Assembly: GCA_033721095.1 (NCBI GenBank)
Contig: JAWWBG010000176.1
Span: 1 to 5,068, forward strand
Origin: JAWWBG01 sp033721095
GTDB taxonomy: Bacteria > Actinomycetota > Nitriliruptoria > Nitriliruptorales > Nitriliruptoraceae
Length of the DNA stretch: 5,068 nt
Reading direction: 5' to 3'
Positions 1 to 5,068 of this stretch are shown here, piece by piece. How positions within the stretch are numbered: the first letter of the stretch is position 1; every line of letters starts with the position of its first letter. The position numbers and the translations under genes were made by a program. Below the pieces are notes generated by a model. It ran no database searches, was not told the DNA's origin, and saw only the letters and a list, made by a program, of their open reading frames with translations.

Positions 1-1569
1 CAGCTCGCTGAACTCGTCGGAGGGGTAGCGGCCGGCCAAGAGGTCGAGCGTGGCCTCGAGCACGTCGTCGGACAGGTCGGCGAAGGGGGCCGCGCGCCGC
101 ACGGTCCTCGCCAGCTCGTTGACCGTGACGTCCTCCATGGCCGTCATCGCCACGATCTGCTGGCAGAGCACGTCGATGGGATTGCGCGGGTAGCGCGTGG
201 GCTCGATCTCGCCCGCCTCCATCCGCTGGACGACGACGGCGGTCTCGAGCAGGTCGCCACGGAACTTCGGGAACAGCGTGCCCTTCGACGGCTGGCCCAC
301 TTGGTGTCCGGCGCGGCCGATTCGCTGAAGTCCGCGGCTGACGGACCCCGGCGAGGAGACCTGGATGACGAGGTCGACGGCGCCCATGTCGATGCCGAGC
401 TCGAGGCTGCTGGTGGCCACCAGTCCGCGCAGCCGCCCGCCCTTGAGGTCGTCCTCGATCTGGAGCCGCCGCTCACGTGACAGCGACCCGTGATGGGCGC
501 GCAGCAGCTCGGGCACGGGTTCCGCCAGTGCGGCGATGAGGGTCGGGTCGTCGCTGTCGGCTGCTGCGCCCGGATCCAGGCCCAGTGCCGCGAGCCGCCG
601 ATCGCGGACACGGCGCTCGTGCAGCTCGTTGAGGGTCGCGGCAAGTCGTTCGGCCAGGCGCCGGGCGTTGACGAAGATGAGGGTGGACGTGTGTTCCTCG
701 ACGAGGTCCAGCAGCCGCGGGTGCATCGCGGGCCAGATCGACCGGCGGGTCGGGCCGGCGAGCTCGGTGGCGGGTTCGACGACCGCGCCGAGGTCGCCCA
801 TGTCCTCGACCGGTACGACGACGTCGAGCTCCAGCGCCTTGCGGACGCCGGCGTCGACGATGGTCACCGGGCGCGGCTCCAGCCGACCGTCGACGTCGTG
901 GGCGCCGCCGAGGAATCGGGCGATCTCGTCGAGGGGTCGCTGGGTGGCCGACAGCGCGATCCGTTGGGGCGGCGGGTTGCCGGCACGGGCGATCTCGTCC
1001 TCGAGCCGCTCCAGCGACAGGGCCAGGTGGGATCCTCGCTTGCTCGGCGCCAGAGCGTGGATCTCGTCGACGATCACGGTGTCGACGTGCCGGAGCGTCT
1101 CCCGAGCCCGCGATGTCAACAGCAGAAAGAGCGACTCGGGGGTCGTGATGAGGATGTCCGGCGGCGTGCGCAACATGCGCTGACGTTCGGACTGGTCCGT
1201 GTCGCCCGTCCGCACGCCCACCGTGGGTTCGCGCCACACGAGCCCGAGGCGTTCTGCGGCCAGCTGCACGCCGCGCAACGGTGCCCGCAGGTTCTTGTCC
1301 ACGTCGACGGCGAGCGCCTTGAGCGGCGAGATGTAGAGCACGCGCAGCCGCTCGTCGCGAGCCGGTTCCTCGGCGGTGGAGAGCCGATCGATGGCGTGCA
1401 GAAAGGCGGTGAGGGTCTTGCCGGAGCCCGTCGGGGCCAGGATCAGCGCATGATCGCCGTTCGCGATGGCCGGCCACCCCTGCGCCTGCGCAGCCGTCGG
1501 CTCGCGAAAGGTCGTGCCGAACCACTCGCGCGTCGCCGGCGAGAACCGATCGAGGACGTCGGCCGTCAT
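1..1569 (-). CDS. lhr: Lhr-type ATP-dependent helicase, N-terminal part (C-terminus beyond window)
   Basis: Superfamily 2 DEAD/DEAH-type helicase of the Lhr group, a nucleic-acid-dependent ATPase and 3'-5' translocase implicated in DNA repair in mycobacteria. Reading from the ATG at 1569 gives 523 residues without a stop up to the window edge. Both RecA-like domains are present: motif I APTGSGKT (residues 45-52), Ia ISPLKAL (80-86), Ib TTPESL (142-147), II DEIH (168-171), III SAT (207-209), the second-domain segment TLIFVNARR (296-304), the motif V region ATSSLELGID (385-394) and VI QRIGRAGH (415-422). A winged-helix region appears to start after about residue 460. Mycobacterial Lhr is about 1,500 residues, so roughly the first third is seen. 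The start was chosen because the stretch DRFSPATREWF aligns with the N-terminus of mycobacterial Lhr. GTG at 1599 and ATG at 1623 are in-frame alternatives. The gene is divergent from the dehydrogenase gene. Whether the long C-terminal Lhr domains follow cannot be seen. Confidence 0.95.
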   Translation of the reverse strand, partial: MTADVLDRFSPATREWFGTTFREPTAAQAQGWPAIANGDHALILAPTGSGKTLTAFLHAIDRLSTAEEPARDERLRVLYISPLKALAVDVDKNLRAPLRGVQLAAERLGLVWREPTVGVRTGDTDQSERQRMLRTPPDILITTPESLFLLLTSRARETLRHVDTVIVDEIHALAPSKRGSHLALSLERLEDEIARAGNPPPQRIALSATQRPLDEIARFLGGAHDVDGRLEPRPVTIVDAGVRKALELDVVVPVEDMGDLGAVVEPATELAGPTRRSIWPAMHPRLLDLVEEHTSTLIFVNARRLAERLAATLNELHERRVRDRRLAALGLDPGAAADSDDPTLIAALAEPVPELLRAHHGSLSRERRLQIEDDLKGGRLRGLVATSSLELGIDMGAVDLVIQVSSPGSVSRGLQRIGRAGHQVGQPSKGTLFPKFRGDLLETAVVVQRMEAGEIEPTRYPRNPIDVLCQQIVAMTAMEDVTVNELARTVRRAAPFADLSDDVLEATLDLLAGRYPSDEFSEL

Positions 1570-1576
1570 CGCGCCG

Positions 1577-1582
1577 ACCCTA
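1577..1582 (-). promoter_or_regulatory. Candidate -10 box TAGGGT for leaderless lhr transcript
   Basis: On the minus strand TAGGGT ends 7 bases before the ATG of lhr. That spacing would place the transcription start at, or within a base of, the A of the start codon. No Shine-Dalgarno sequence is visible in this short stretch, which fits a leaderless mRNA of the kind common in actinobacteria. There is no good -35 hexamer at 16-18 bases. The match is short, so chance is possible. Confidence 0.4.
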
Positions 1583-1673
1583 CCGACCTCGTGCGACACC
1601 GGACGTCGACGGCGATGTGACATCCGGGGGCGCCATCTGGTCCCCTCACGCATCCCCGACCAGGCGTACGTCG

Positions 1674-2441
1674 ATGGACCTTGCCGGTTCGACATCTCTC
1701 ATCACCGGCGGAGCCAGCGGGCTCGGCTGGGCGACCGCACAGCGTCTGCACGCCGACGGCGCCAACGTCGCGCTGCTGGACCTCCCGACATCGGCGGGCG
1801 CCGAACGAGCCGCAGAGCTCGACCGGGCGCTCTTCACGCCTGCCGACGTCACGGATGCGGACAGCGTGGCCGCCGCCATCGCAGCCACGACCGAGGAGTT
1901 CGGTGCGCTGGACGTCCTCGTGAACTGTGCCGGGCTGGACCTGCCCCAGCGTGTCGTGAACCGCGAGGGTGAGCCGGCCAACCTCGACGCGTTCTCGACC
2001 GTGATCGGGATCAACCTCATCGGCACGTTCAACGTGATTCGGCTGGCCGTGCCGGCGATGCTCGAGCGCGACGTTCCCGATGGCGAGGACCGTGGCGTCA
2101 TCGTCAACACAGCCTCGATCGCCGCGTTCGACGGTCAGATCGGGCAGGCCGCATACAGCGCCTCGAAGGGCGGGATCGTCGGGATGACCCTGCCGATCGC
2201 TCGCGACCTGGCCGCCAAGGGCATCCGGGTCTGCACGATCGCGCCGGGCCTCATGGACACGCCGTTGCTGGCCATGCTGCCCGAGGAGAAGCGGGCTGCG
2301 CTGTCGGCCGGCGTTCCCCACCCGCCGCGGCTGGGTGCTCCGGCCGAGTTTGCGTCGCTGGTGGCCGAGATCGTGACCAACGGCTACTTCAACGGCGAGA
2401 CCATTCGACTGGATGGGTCGCTGCGCATGGCGCCTCGCTGA
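1674..2441 (+). CDS. SDR oxidoreductase, HSD17B10 / 3-hydroxyacyl-CoA dehydrogenase type II-like
   Basis: Classical short-chain dehydrogenase/reductase of 255 residues, a cytosolic NAD-dependent enzyme. Visible features: cofactor glycine motif TGGASGLG (11-18); Asp36 at the end of the second strand, which favours NAD over NADP; NCAG (84-87) in place of the usual NNAG; and the catalytic tetrad Asn114, Ser148, Tyr161 and Lys165 (YSASK). The segments NTASIAAFDGQIGQAAYSAS (145-164) and TPLLAMLPEEKRAAL (196-210) and the C-terminus IRLDGSLRMAPR closely follow animal HSD17B10, which oxidises 3-hydroxyacyl-CoA and 3-hydroxy-2-methylbutyryl-CoA as well as steroids. A role in fatty-acid or branched-chain amino-acid breakdown is the likely inference, but no other catabolic gene is nearby. 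ATG at 1674 fits the family N-terminus and has a weak AGG at 1662-1664. A GTG at 1617 would add 19 unmatched residues. The gene is complete and in full length range (about 255-261). Confidence 0.93.
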   Translation: MDLAGSTSLITGGASGLGWATAQRLHADGANVALLDLPTSAGAERAAELDRALFTPADVTDADSVAAAIAATTEEFGALDVLVNCAGLDLPQRVVNREGEPANLDAFSTVIGINLIGTFNVIRLAVPAMLERDVPDGEDRGVIVNTASIAAFDGQIGQAAYSASKGGIVGMTLPIARDLAAKGIRVCTIAPGLMDTPLLAMLPEEKRAALSAGVPHPPRLGAPAEFASLVAEIVTNGYFNGETIRLDGSLRMAPR

Positions 2442-2531
2442 GACTGGCGCACGTCGTCACGTCCGCGCGCTGGTCGCCCGTCGGCAACCCGATCGGACGA
2501 GCTCGCAACCCGGACGAAACCCGCGCGTGGT

Positions 2532-2537
2532 TAGTCT
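2532..2537 (+). promoter_or_regulatory. Candidate -10 box TAGTCT upstream of adenylate cyclase gene
   Basis: The 129-base gap between the dehydrogenase and the cyclase (2442-2570) holds no gene and no clear terminator hairpin. Its only promoter-like element is TAGTCT, which fits TAnnnT and would give a 5' leader of about 27 bases. No convincing -35 sequence lies 16-18 bases upstream, so this is weak. Confidence 0.25.
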
Positions 2538-2559
2538 CGTTCGCGTCCCAGCCACCGCG

Positions 2560-2583
2560 ACCGAGCAGGCATGACCGAGCAGG
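2560..2583 (+). repeat. 10-base direct repeat flanking the cyclase start codon
   Basis: ACCGAGCAGG occurs at 2560-2569 and again at 2574-2583. The copies are separated by CATG, which contains the start codon. The upstream copy occupies the ribosome-binding region and the downstream copy encodes residues 2-4 and part of 5. It may be a small duplication or chance. Confidence 0.6.
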
Positions 2584-3725
2584 ATCAGACCCGCCGCATG
2601 CGTGCGGTCGACATGACGGGCACGCTGCCCACGTTCGTCCGGGACGCCCTCACGACCACCGAGCTGAAGGCCGTCTCGGGGGACGACGAGGCCGCGGATC
2701 TCGAGACGGTCGAGGCCCTCATGGACCTCGGGCTCGACAAGGACGAGGCGGAGGAAGCCGTCCGCGACGGGCGGGTGCCGCTGGTCCTGGCCCGTCGGAT
2801 CCTCGACCGGACGGGCCGGTACACGACCGAGCAGCTGGCCAGGAAGGCCGAGGTCGACCCCGACCTGTTGCTGGAGCTGCGTGCGACCGCCGGCCTGACC
2901 GTTCCCGAGCTGTGGACGCGGGACGACCTCGCCTGGGCGCGCCACACGGCACGTCTGACCGAGATCCTCTCCGCGGAGGCCATCACCCGCGCGCTGCGCG
3001 GGCGGGCAACCGCCGTGGCGGCCATCGTCCGCAGCGACCTCGGGCTGGTTCGTGACGAGCTCATCCTGCCGATGCGACGGGCCGGCGCCGACGACCTGAC
3101 GGTCGCCATCGCGCTCGCCGAGATGACCAAGGAGTTCGAACGCGTGTCCGTGGACCTCCTCACGGACCTGTATCGGGCCCACCTGTTGCACCAGCTCGGC
3201 AGCGAGATCACGTCGATGGCTGCGCGCAGTGACGAGACGCCGATCGAGATCGCCGTCGGATTCGTCGACGTCGTTGGCTACACCGCGCTGTCCTCACGGG
3301 TTGACCCGTCCGGCCTCGACGCCGTGCTCGATGCGTTCGAGCGCCGGACCGTCGAGGTCGTGAGCCGTCATCCGGAGGCCGCCATCGTCAAGTACCTCGG
3401 CGACGCGGTCATGATGGTTGCACCGTCGGCGGCCCGCCTCGTGCCAGCGATGCTCGAGCTCACCACGCCCGTCCCGGAGCTCGAGGACGCGCCCTTGAGC
3501 GGTGGCATGTCCTACGGCGCGACCCTCGTCCGCGAGGGCGACTACTTCGGCCCGGCCGTCAACCTCGCTGCCCGGCTGACCGACCTGGCCCGTCCGTGGA
3601 AGATGCTGGTCGACGAGGAGCTCGAGGCCGAGCTCATGGACGACTACAAGGTGCAGCCGATCCGACCCGTGCACGTGCGAGGCCTCGGCAAGCGCCAACC
3701 ACTGACGGTCCTCGGCACCAAGTGA
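2571..3725 (+). CDS. Class III adenylate cyclase with Rv1264-like N-terminal regulatory domain
   Basis: Predicted to convert ATP to cyclic AMP in the cytosol; 384 residues, with no membrane segment or signal peptide. The C-terminal class III cyclase domain (about 225-384) has every expected catalytic residue: metal-binding Asp233 in FVDVVGYT and Asp278 in YLGDAV, adenine-selecting Lys274 and Asp324 (GDYFG), and transition-state Asn331 and Arg335 (VNLAAR). The Lys/Asp pair argues for ATP rather than GTP. The mostly helical N-terminal half (about 40-210), including VEALMDLGLDKDEAEEAV and LVLARRILDRTGRYTTEQLA, follows the layout of the autoinhibitory, pH-responsive domain of M. tuberculosis Rv1264 (397 residues). 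Class III cyclases work as dimers with shared active sites. ATG 2571 is the first start in this frame. GAGCAGG lies too close to it to be a good ribosome site. The gene appears monocistronic and converges on the membrane-protein gene. Confidence 0.93.
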   Translation: MTEQDQTRRMRAVDMTGTLPTFVRDALTTTELKAVSGDDEAADLETVEALMDLGLDKDEAEEAVRDGRVPLVLARRILDRTGRYTTEQLARKAEVDPDLLLELRATAGLTVPELWTRDDLAWARHTARLTEILSAEAITRALRGRATAVAAIVRSDLGLVRDELILPMRRAGADDLTVAIALAEMTKEFERVSVDLLTDLYRAHLLHQLGSEITSMAARSDETPIEIAVGFVDVVGYTALSSRVDPSGLDAVLDAFERRTVEVVSRHPEAAIVKYLGDAVMMVAPSAARLVPAMLELTTPVPELEDAPLSGGMSYGATLVREGDYFGPAVNLAARLTDLARPWKMLVDEELEAELMDDYKVQPIRPVHVRGLGKRQPLTVLGTK

Positions 3726-3727
3726 CC

Positions 3728-3746
3728 GGCTCGTCGAGCCCGGCTC
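3728..3746. terminator. Possible bidirectional hairpin between convergent genes
   Basis: The 19-base gap between the cyclase stop and the stop of the opposite membrane-protein gene contains GGCTC-GTC-GAGCC (3728-3740), a 5-bp stem with a 3-base loop. GAGCC can alternatively pair with a third unit GGCTC (3742-3746), which overlaps the minus-strand stop codon. Being symmetrical, it could act in both directions. There is no T-run and the stem is short, so terminator function is tentative. Confidence 0.3.
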
Positions 3747-4176
3747 AGATGTCGCCGAACTCGATGGAGCGGCTGATCCCGTCCTCGGTGACCGTGATGG
3801 TCTGGAACGGAATGTCGTAGAAGGTCCGCAGCCGGACCTGCGCGGCCCCGCCGCGGACGCCCTGGCCCCAGATGCAGGTCGTCAGCGCATCGGCCTCGTC
3901 GAGGGTCATGCGCTTGGTCGCGATGGACTCCAGGGTCGTGAGGTTCGTGGTCACCAGGTCGACGATGCAGTCCGCGCGCTCGCTGTCCTCGCCCTCGGTC
4001 GACCAGGGTGCGATCGAGATCAGCAGCGCCAGCGCGACGATGATCGCCGCGATGCGCATGGCGAACTTGGCCGCCTTGAACGCGATGTAGGTGAACAGCC
4101 CGGCGCCGACGATGGTCCAGACCGTGAGCGTCCCGCCGCCCAGCCAGGCCTGGATTTCGCGCAGGATGTCAAGCAT
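3745..4176 (-). CDS. Small membrane protein of unknown function, two predicted helices
   Basis: Not recognised as any named family. The protein is 143 residues from ATG 4176, which has GGGGA about seven bases upstream. An ATG at 4236 would add 20 polar residues (starting MFSGNEPSDH) unlike a leader and is disfavoured. Two hydrophobic stretches (about 16-33 and 42-58) are joined by a basic linker (Lys34, Lys37, Arg41). By the positive-inside rule this suggests a hairpin with both ends outside the cytoplasm. The C-terminal part (59-143) is soluble and acidic near the membrane (STEGEDSERADC), with cysteines at 70 and 101 that could form a disulfide. It ends in strand-like sequence (QVRLRTFYDIPFQTITVT, 113-130). 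It is divergent from dut. The similar position of a membrane-protein gene beside dut in mycobacteria (Rv2698, DUF3093) is noted, but no sequence resemblance was recognised. Confidence 0.75.
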   Translation of the reverse strand: MLDILREIQAWLGGGTLTVWTIVGAGLFTYIAFKAAKFAMRIAAIIVALALLISIAPWSTEGEDSERADCIVDLVTTNLTTLESIATKRMTLDEADALTTCIWGQGVRGGAAQVRLRTFYDIPFQTITVTEDGISRSIEFGDI

Positions 4177-4292
4177 GGTCGATCCCCGGTGGGTGTCGGC
4201 AGCGTAGTGATCGGAGGGTTCGTTCCCGCTGAACATCCGTCCGGTGGCCGGCGTCTCGTAGGGTTTGCGGCTGGTCGCGGTCGCGGGTGTGC
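4177..4292. promoter_or_regulatory. Divergent promoter region between membrane-protein gene and dut
   Basis: Gap of 116 bases with outward-facing genes on both sides. On the plus strand TAGGGT (4259-4264) fits a -10 box, giving a leader of about 22 bases for dut. On the minus strand TACGCT (4206-4201) fits a -10 for the membrane-protein gene, followed by a GGGGA ribosome site. Neither has a convincing -35, so only the existence of two outward promoters somewhere here is well supported, by gene orientation. Confidence 0.4.
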
Positions 4293-4769
4293 ATGGAGAT
4301 CGAGCTGCGCGTCAAGGTGCTGGCGCCCGGTGCCGTCGTGCCCGCCTACGCGCACCCGGGCGATGCGGGCCTGGACCTGTCGGCAAGCGAGGCCTGCGAG
4401 CTGGCGCCCGGCGAGCGAATGGCCGTGGGGACGGGACTGGCGGTCGCGATTCCCGAGGGGTTCGTCGGGCTCGTGCACCCGCGTTCCGGGCTGGCGTTGC
4501 GGCACGGGCTGACAGTGGCCAACGCGCCCGGGACCATCGATGCCGGCTACCGGGGTGAGCTCAAGGTGCTGCTCGTGAACCTCGGTGCCGAACCCGTCTC
4601 GATCGCGCCGGGGGACCGGGTGGCCCAACTGCTCATCCAACCGGTTGCCCATGCACGGGTCGTTCTGCGCGAGTCACTGGACGACTCGGTCCGCGGCGAG
4701 GGCGGGTTCGGGTCGACCGGCGTTCGCTCGCCCGGTGAAACCGCGCCCATTCGCCCGGGGACGGCCTGA
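4293..4769 (+). CDS. dut: Deoxyuridine 5'-triphosphate nucleotidohydrolase (dUTPase)
   Basis: Hydrolyses dUTP to dUMP and pyrophosphate, keeping uracil out of DNA and supplying dUMP for thymidylate synthesis; a soluble homotrimer. All five motifs of the trimeric family are intact in 158 residues: I HPGDAGLDL (21-29), II HPRSGLALR (62-70), III GTIDAGYRGEL (80-90) with catalytic Asp83 and Tyr86, IV PGDRVAQLLIQP (106-117), and V RGEGGFGSTG (134-143) with the uracil-stacking Phe. The mycobacterial loop insertion before motif V is absent and Phe replaces the mycobacterial His, so this is the general bacterial form. A 15-residue Pro/Gly-rich tail (SPGETAPIRPGTA) follows motif V. ATG 4293 fits the family start; a GTG at 4287 would add only two residues. 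The ribosome site is weak (GGGTG close to the start). The gene ends just upstream of the tRNA promoter. Confidence 0.97.
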   Translation: MEIELRVKVLAPGAVVPAYAHPGDAGLDLSASEACELAPGERMAVGTGLAVAIPEGFVGLVHPRSGLALRHGLTVANAPGTIDAGYRGELKVLLVNLGAEPVSIAPGDRVAQLLIQPVAHARVVLRESLDDSVRGEGGFGSTGVRSPGETAPIRPGTA

Positions 4770-4774
4770 CCACG

Positions 4775-4804
4775 TTGCCCGCCTCGTGAGCCCTTGGTTA
4801 CCTT
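4775..4804 (+). promoter_or_regulatory. Promoter of the tRNA-Gly gene
   Basis: TTGCCC (4775-4780) and TACCTT (4799-4804) are separated by 18 bases, in a layout that fits a housekeeping sigma-70-type promoter. Transcription would start near 4811, about four bases before the mature tRNA. This fills nearly the whole 45-base gap after the dut stop, so no separate dut terminator is apparent. Confidence 0.55.
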
Positions 4805-4814
4805 CGCCAGCCTC

Positions 4815-4890
4815 GCGGACGTGGCTCAGTTGGTAGAGCATCACCTTGCCAAGGTGAGGGTCGCCGGTTCGAATCCGGTCGTCCGCGCCA
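4815..4890 (+). tRNA. tRNA-Gly (anticodon GCC), CCA encoded
   Basis: A complete cloverleaf of 76 bases. The acceptor stem GCGGACG/CGTCCGC (4815-4821 with 4880-4886) has 7 perfect pairs and the D stem is GCTC/GAGC. The anticodon stem TCACC/GGTGA carries loop TTGCCAA with anticodon GCC at 4848-4850. The variable loop is GGGTC, and the T arm GCCGG-TTCGAAT-CCGGT has one G-T pair. The 3' CCA is encoded (4888-4890). It reads the GGC and GGU glycine codons. The discriminator base (4887) is G, whereas bacterial tRNA-Gly usually has U. The gene has its own promoter and lies 34 bases before the nfo start, so read-through into nfo is possible. Confidence 0.97.
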
Positions 4891-4924
4891 GAGGTCGATG
4901 GGGCGTCATCCGGCGCCGGTCCCG

Positions 4925-5068
4925 ATGAGTCGAGTCGGTTCGCACGTTCCTGCCGCCAACCCGCTCGAGGGGATGGCGGCACGAGGCGGCGATGCCGCCC
5001 AGCTCCATCTCAGCGCCCCGCGCCAGTGGCGCGCACCCGTGCCTCGCGACGACATCGACGAGCTCCGG
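4925..5068 (+). CDS. nfo: Deoxyribonuclease IV (endonuclease IV), N-terminal fragment
   Basis: AP endonuclease of the Nfo/End family, a three-zinc TIM-barrel enzyme that cuts DNA 5' to abasic sites in base excision repair. Only the first 48 residues are inside the window. They match the family N-terminus: VGSHVPAANPL (4-14), corresponding to GSHVS..DPL in actinobacterial enzymes; GGDAAQLHLSAPRQWRAPVP (21-40), corresponding to the second strand and the DNA-contacting QW(R/K) loop; then PRDDIDELR. The zinc ligands lie beyond the edge and cannot be checked. ATG 4925 gives a family-like start. An in-frame ATG at 4898, seven bases after the tRNA end, would add nine residues (MGRHPAPVP). No clear ribosome site precedes either start. 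Full length would be about 250-285 residues. Together with dut upstream it suggests a uracil and abasic-site repair neighbourhood. Other sugar-isomerase-like TIM barrels are less likely. Confidence 0.82.
   Translation, partial: MSRVGSHVPAANPLEGMAARGGDAAQLHLSAPRQWRAPVPRDDIDELR
4951..5033 (+). repeat. Three inverted repeats inside the 5' end of nfo
   Basis: TGCCGCCA (4951-4958) pairs perfectly with TGGCGGCA (4974-4981). GGCGGC-GAT-GCCGCC follows at 4985-4999, then the 15-base odd palindrome CGCGCCA-G-TGGCGCG at 5019-5033. All lie within the open nfo reading frame, so they are coding sequence. They may fold in the mRNA, but high GC makes such repeats common. Confidence 0.5.

Noticed and set aside
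490..1620. Long plus-strand open frame (376 codons) and an overlapping minus-strand frame at 473-1525
   Set aside because: Both lie over lhr in other frames. The lhr frame has every helicase motif, while these have Arg/Gly/Pro-rich composition typical of GC-rich shadow frames.
1617..1673. GTG at 1617 as the start of the dehydrogenase
   Set aside because: The extra 19 residues do not fit the short N-terminus before the first strand in this family; ATG 1674 does.
2457..3191. Minus-strand open frame of 244 codons opposite the cyclase
   Set aside because: It has no recognisable domain and is antisense to a gene with intact catalytic residues; a by-product of high GC.
4177..4236. ATG at 4236 as the start of the membrane protein
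   Set aside because: It would add 20 polar residues and run through the likely promoter, while ATG 4176 has a purine-rich ribosome site at suitable spacing.
4951..4981. Hairpin downstream of the tRNA as its transcription terminator
   Set aside because: It lies inside the nfo reading frame and has no T-run, so it is better explained as coding sequence.
4674..4982. Minus-strand open frame of 102 codons containing RIRTGDPHLGKVMLYQLSHV
   Set aside because: That peptide is the well-known false protein obtained by translating the complement of a tRNA gene; it covers the tRNA-Gly here.
1..5068. CRISPR array, insertion sequence, integration site or phage genes
   Set aside because: No regularly spaced repeats, transposase or integrase motifs, terminal repeats or duplicated tRNA 3' end were found. 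The tRNA is a possible integration target, but no second copy of its end is present.

Overview
The base composition (high GC), the frequent TAnnnT-type -10 candidates with poor Shine-Dalgarno sites, and the best recognisable relatives (mycobacterial-type Lhr helicase, an Rv1264-like adenylate cyclase, an actinobacterial-style endonuclease IV) point to a chromosomal segment of a high-GC actinobacterium. It is probably not a mycobacterium: the dUTPase lacks the loop insertion and the motif V histidine of mycobacterial enzymes. No plasmid, phage, insertion-sequence or CRISPR signature is visible.

Layout. Positions 1-1569 (minus strand) hold the N-terminal third of a large Lhr-type superfamily 2 helicase that runs off the left edge. 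A 104-base divergent gap separates it from a short-chain dehydrogenase of the HSD17B10 / 3-hydroxyacyl-CoA dehydrogenase type II kind (1674-2441, plus). After a 129-base gap comes a class III adenylate cyclase whose N-terminal half resembles the pH-responsive regulatory domain of mycobacterial Rv1264 (2571-3725, plus). It converges, with 19 bases between stop codons, on a small two-helix membrane protein of unknown function (3745-4176, minus). A 116-base divergent gap leads to dut (4293-4769, plus), then a well-formed promoter and a tRNA-Gly(GCC) gene (4815-4890). A truncated gene for deoxyribonuclease IV (nfo) then starts at 4925 and runs off the right edge.

How the genes relate. There is no single operon: strands alternate and most genes have their own upstream gap. 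Three genes share a genome-maintenance theme: dut limits uracil incorporation, endonuclease IV cuts the abasic sites left by uracil removal, and Lhr helicases are implicated in DNA repair in mycobacteria. The cyclase and the dehydrogenase look like independent signalling and metabolic genes. Nothing in the window amounts to a convincing new multi-gene system. The points most worth a second look are the regulatory domain of the cyclase, the uncharacterised membrane protein with a cysteine pair, the unusual G at the discriminator position of the tRNA-Gly, and the probable leaderless start of lhr.
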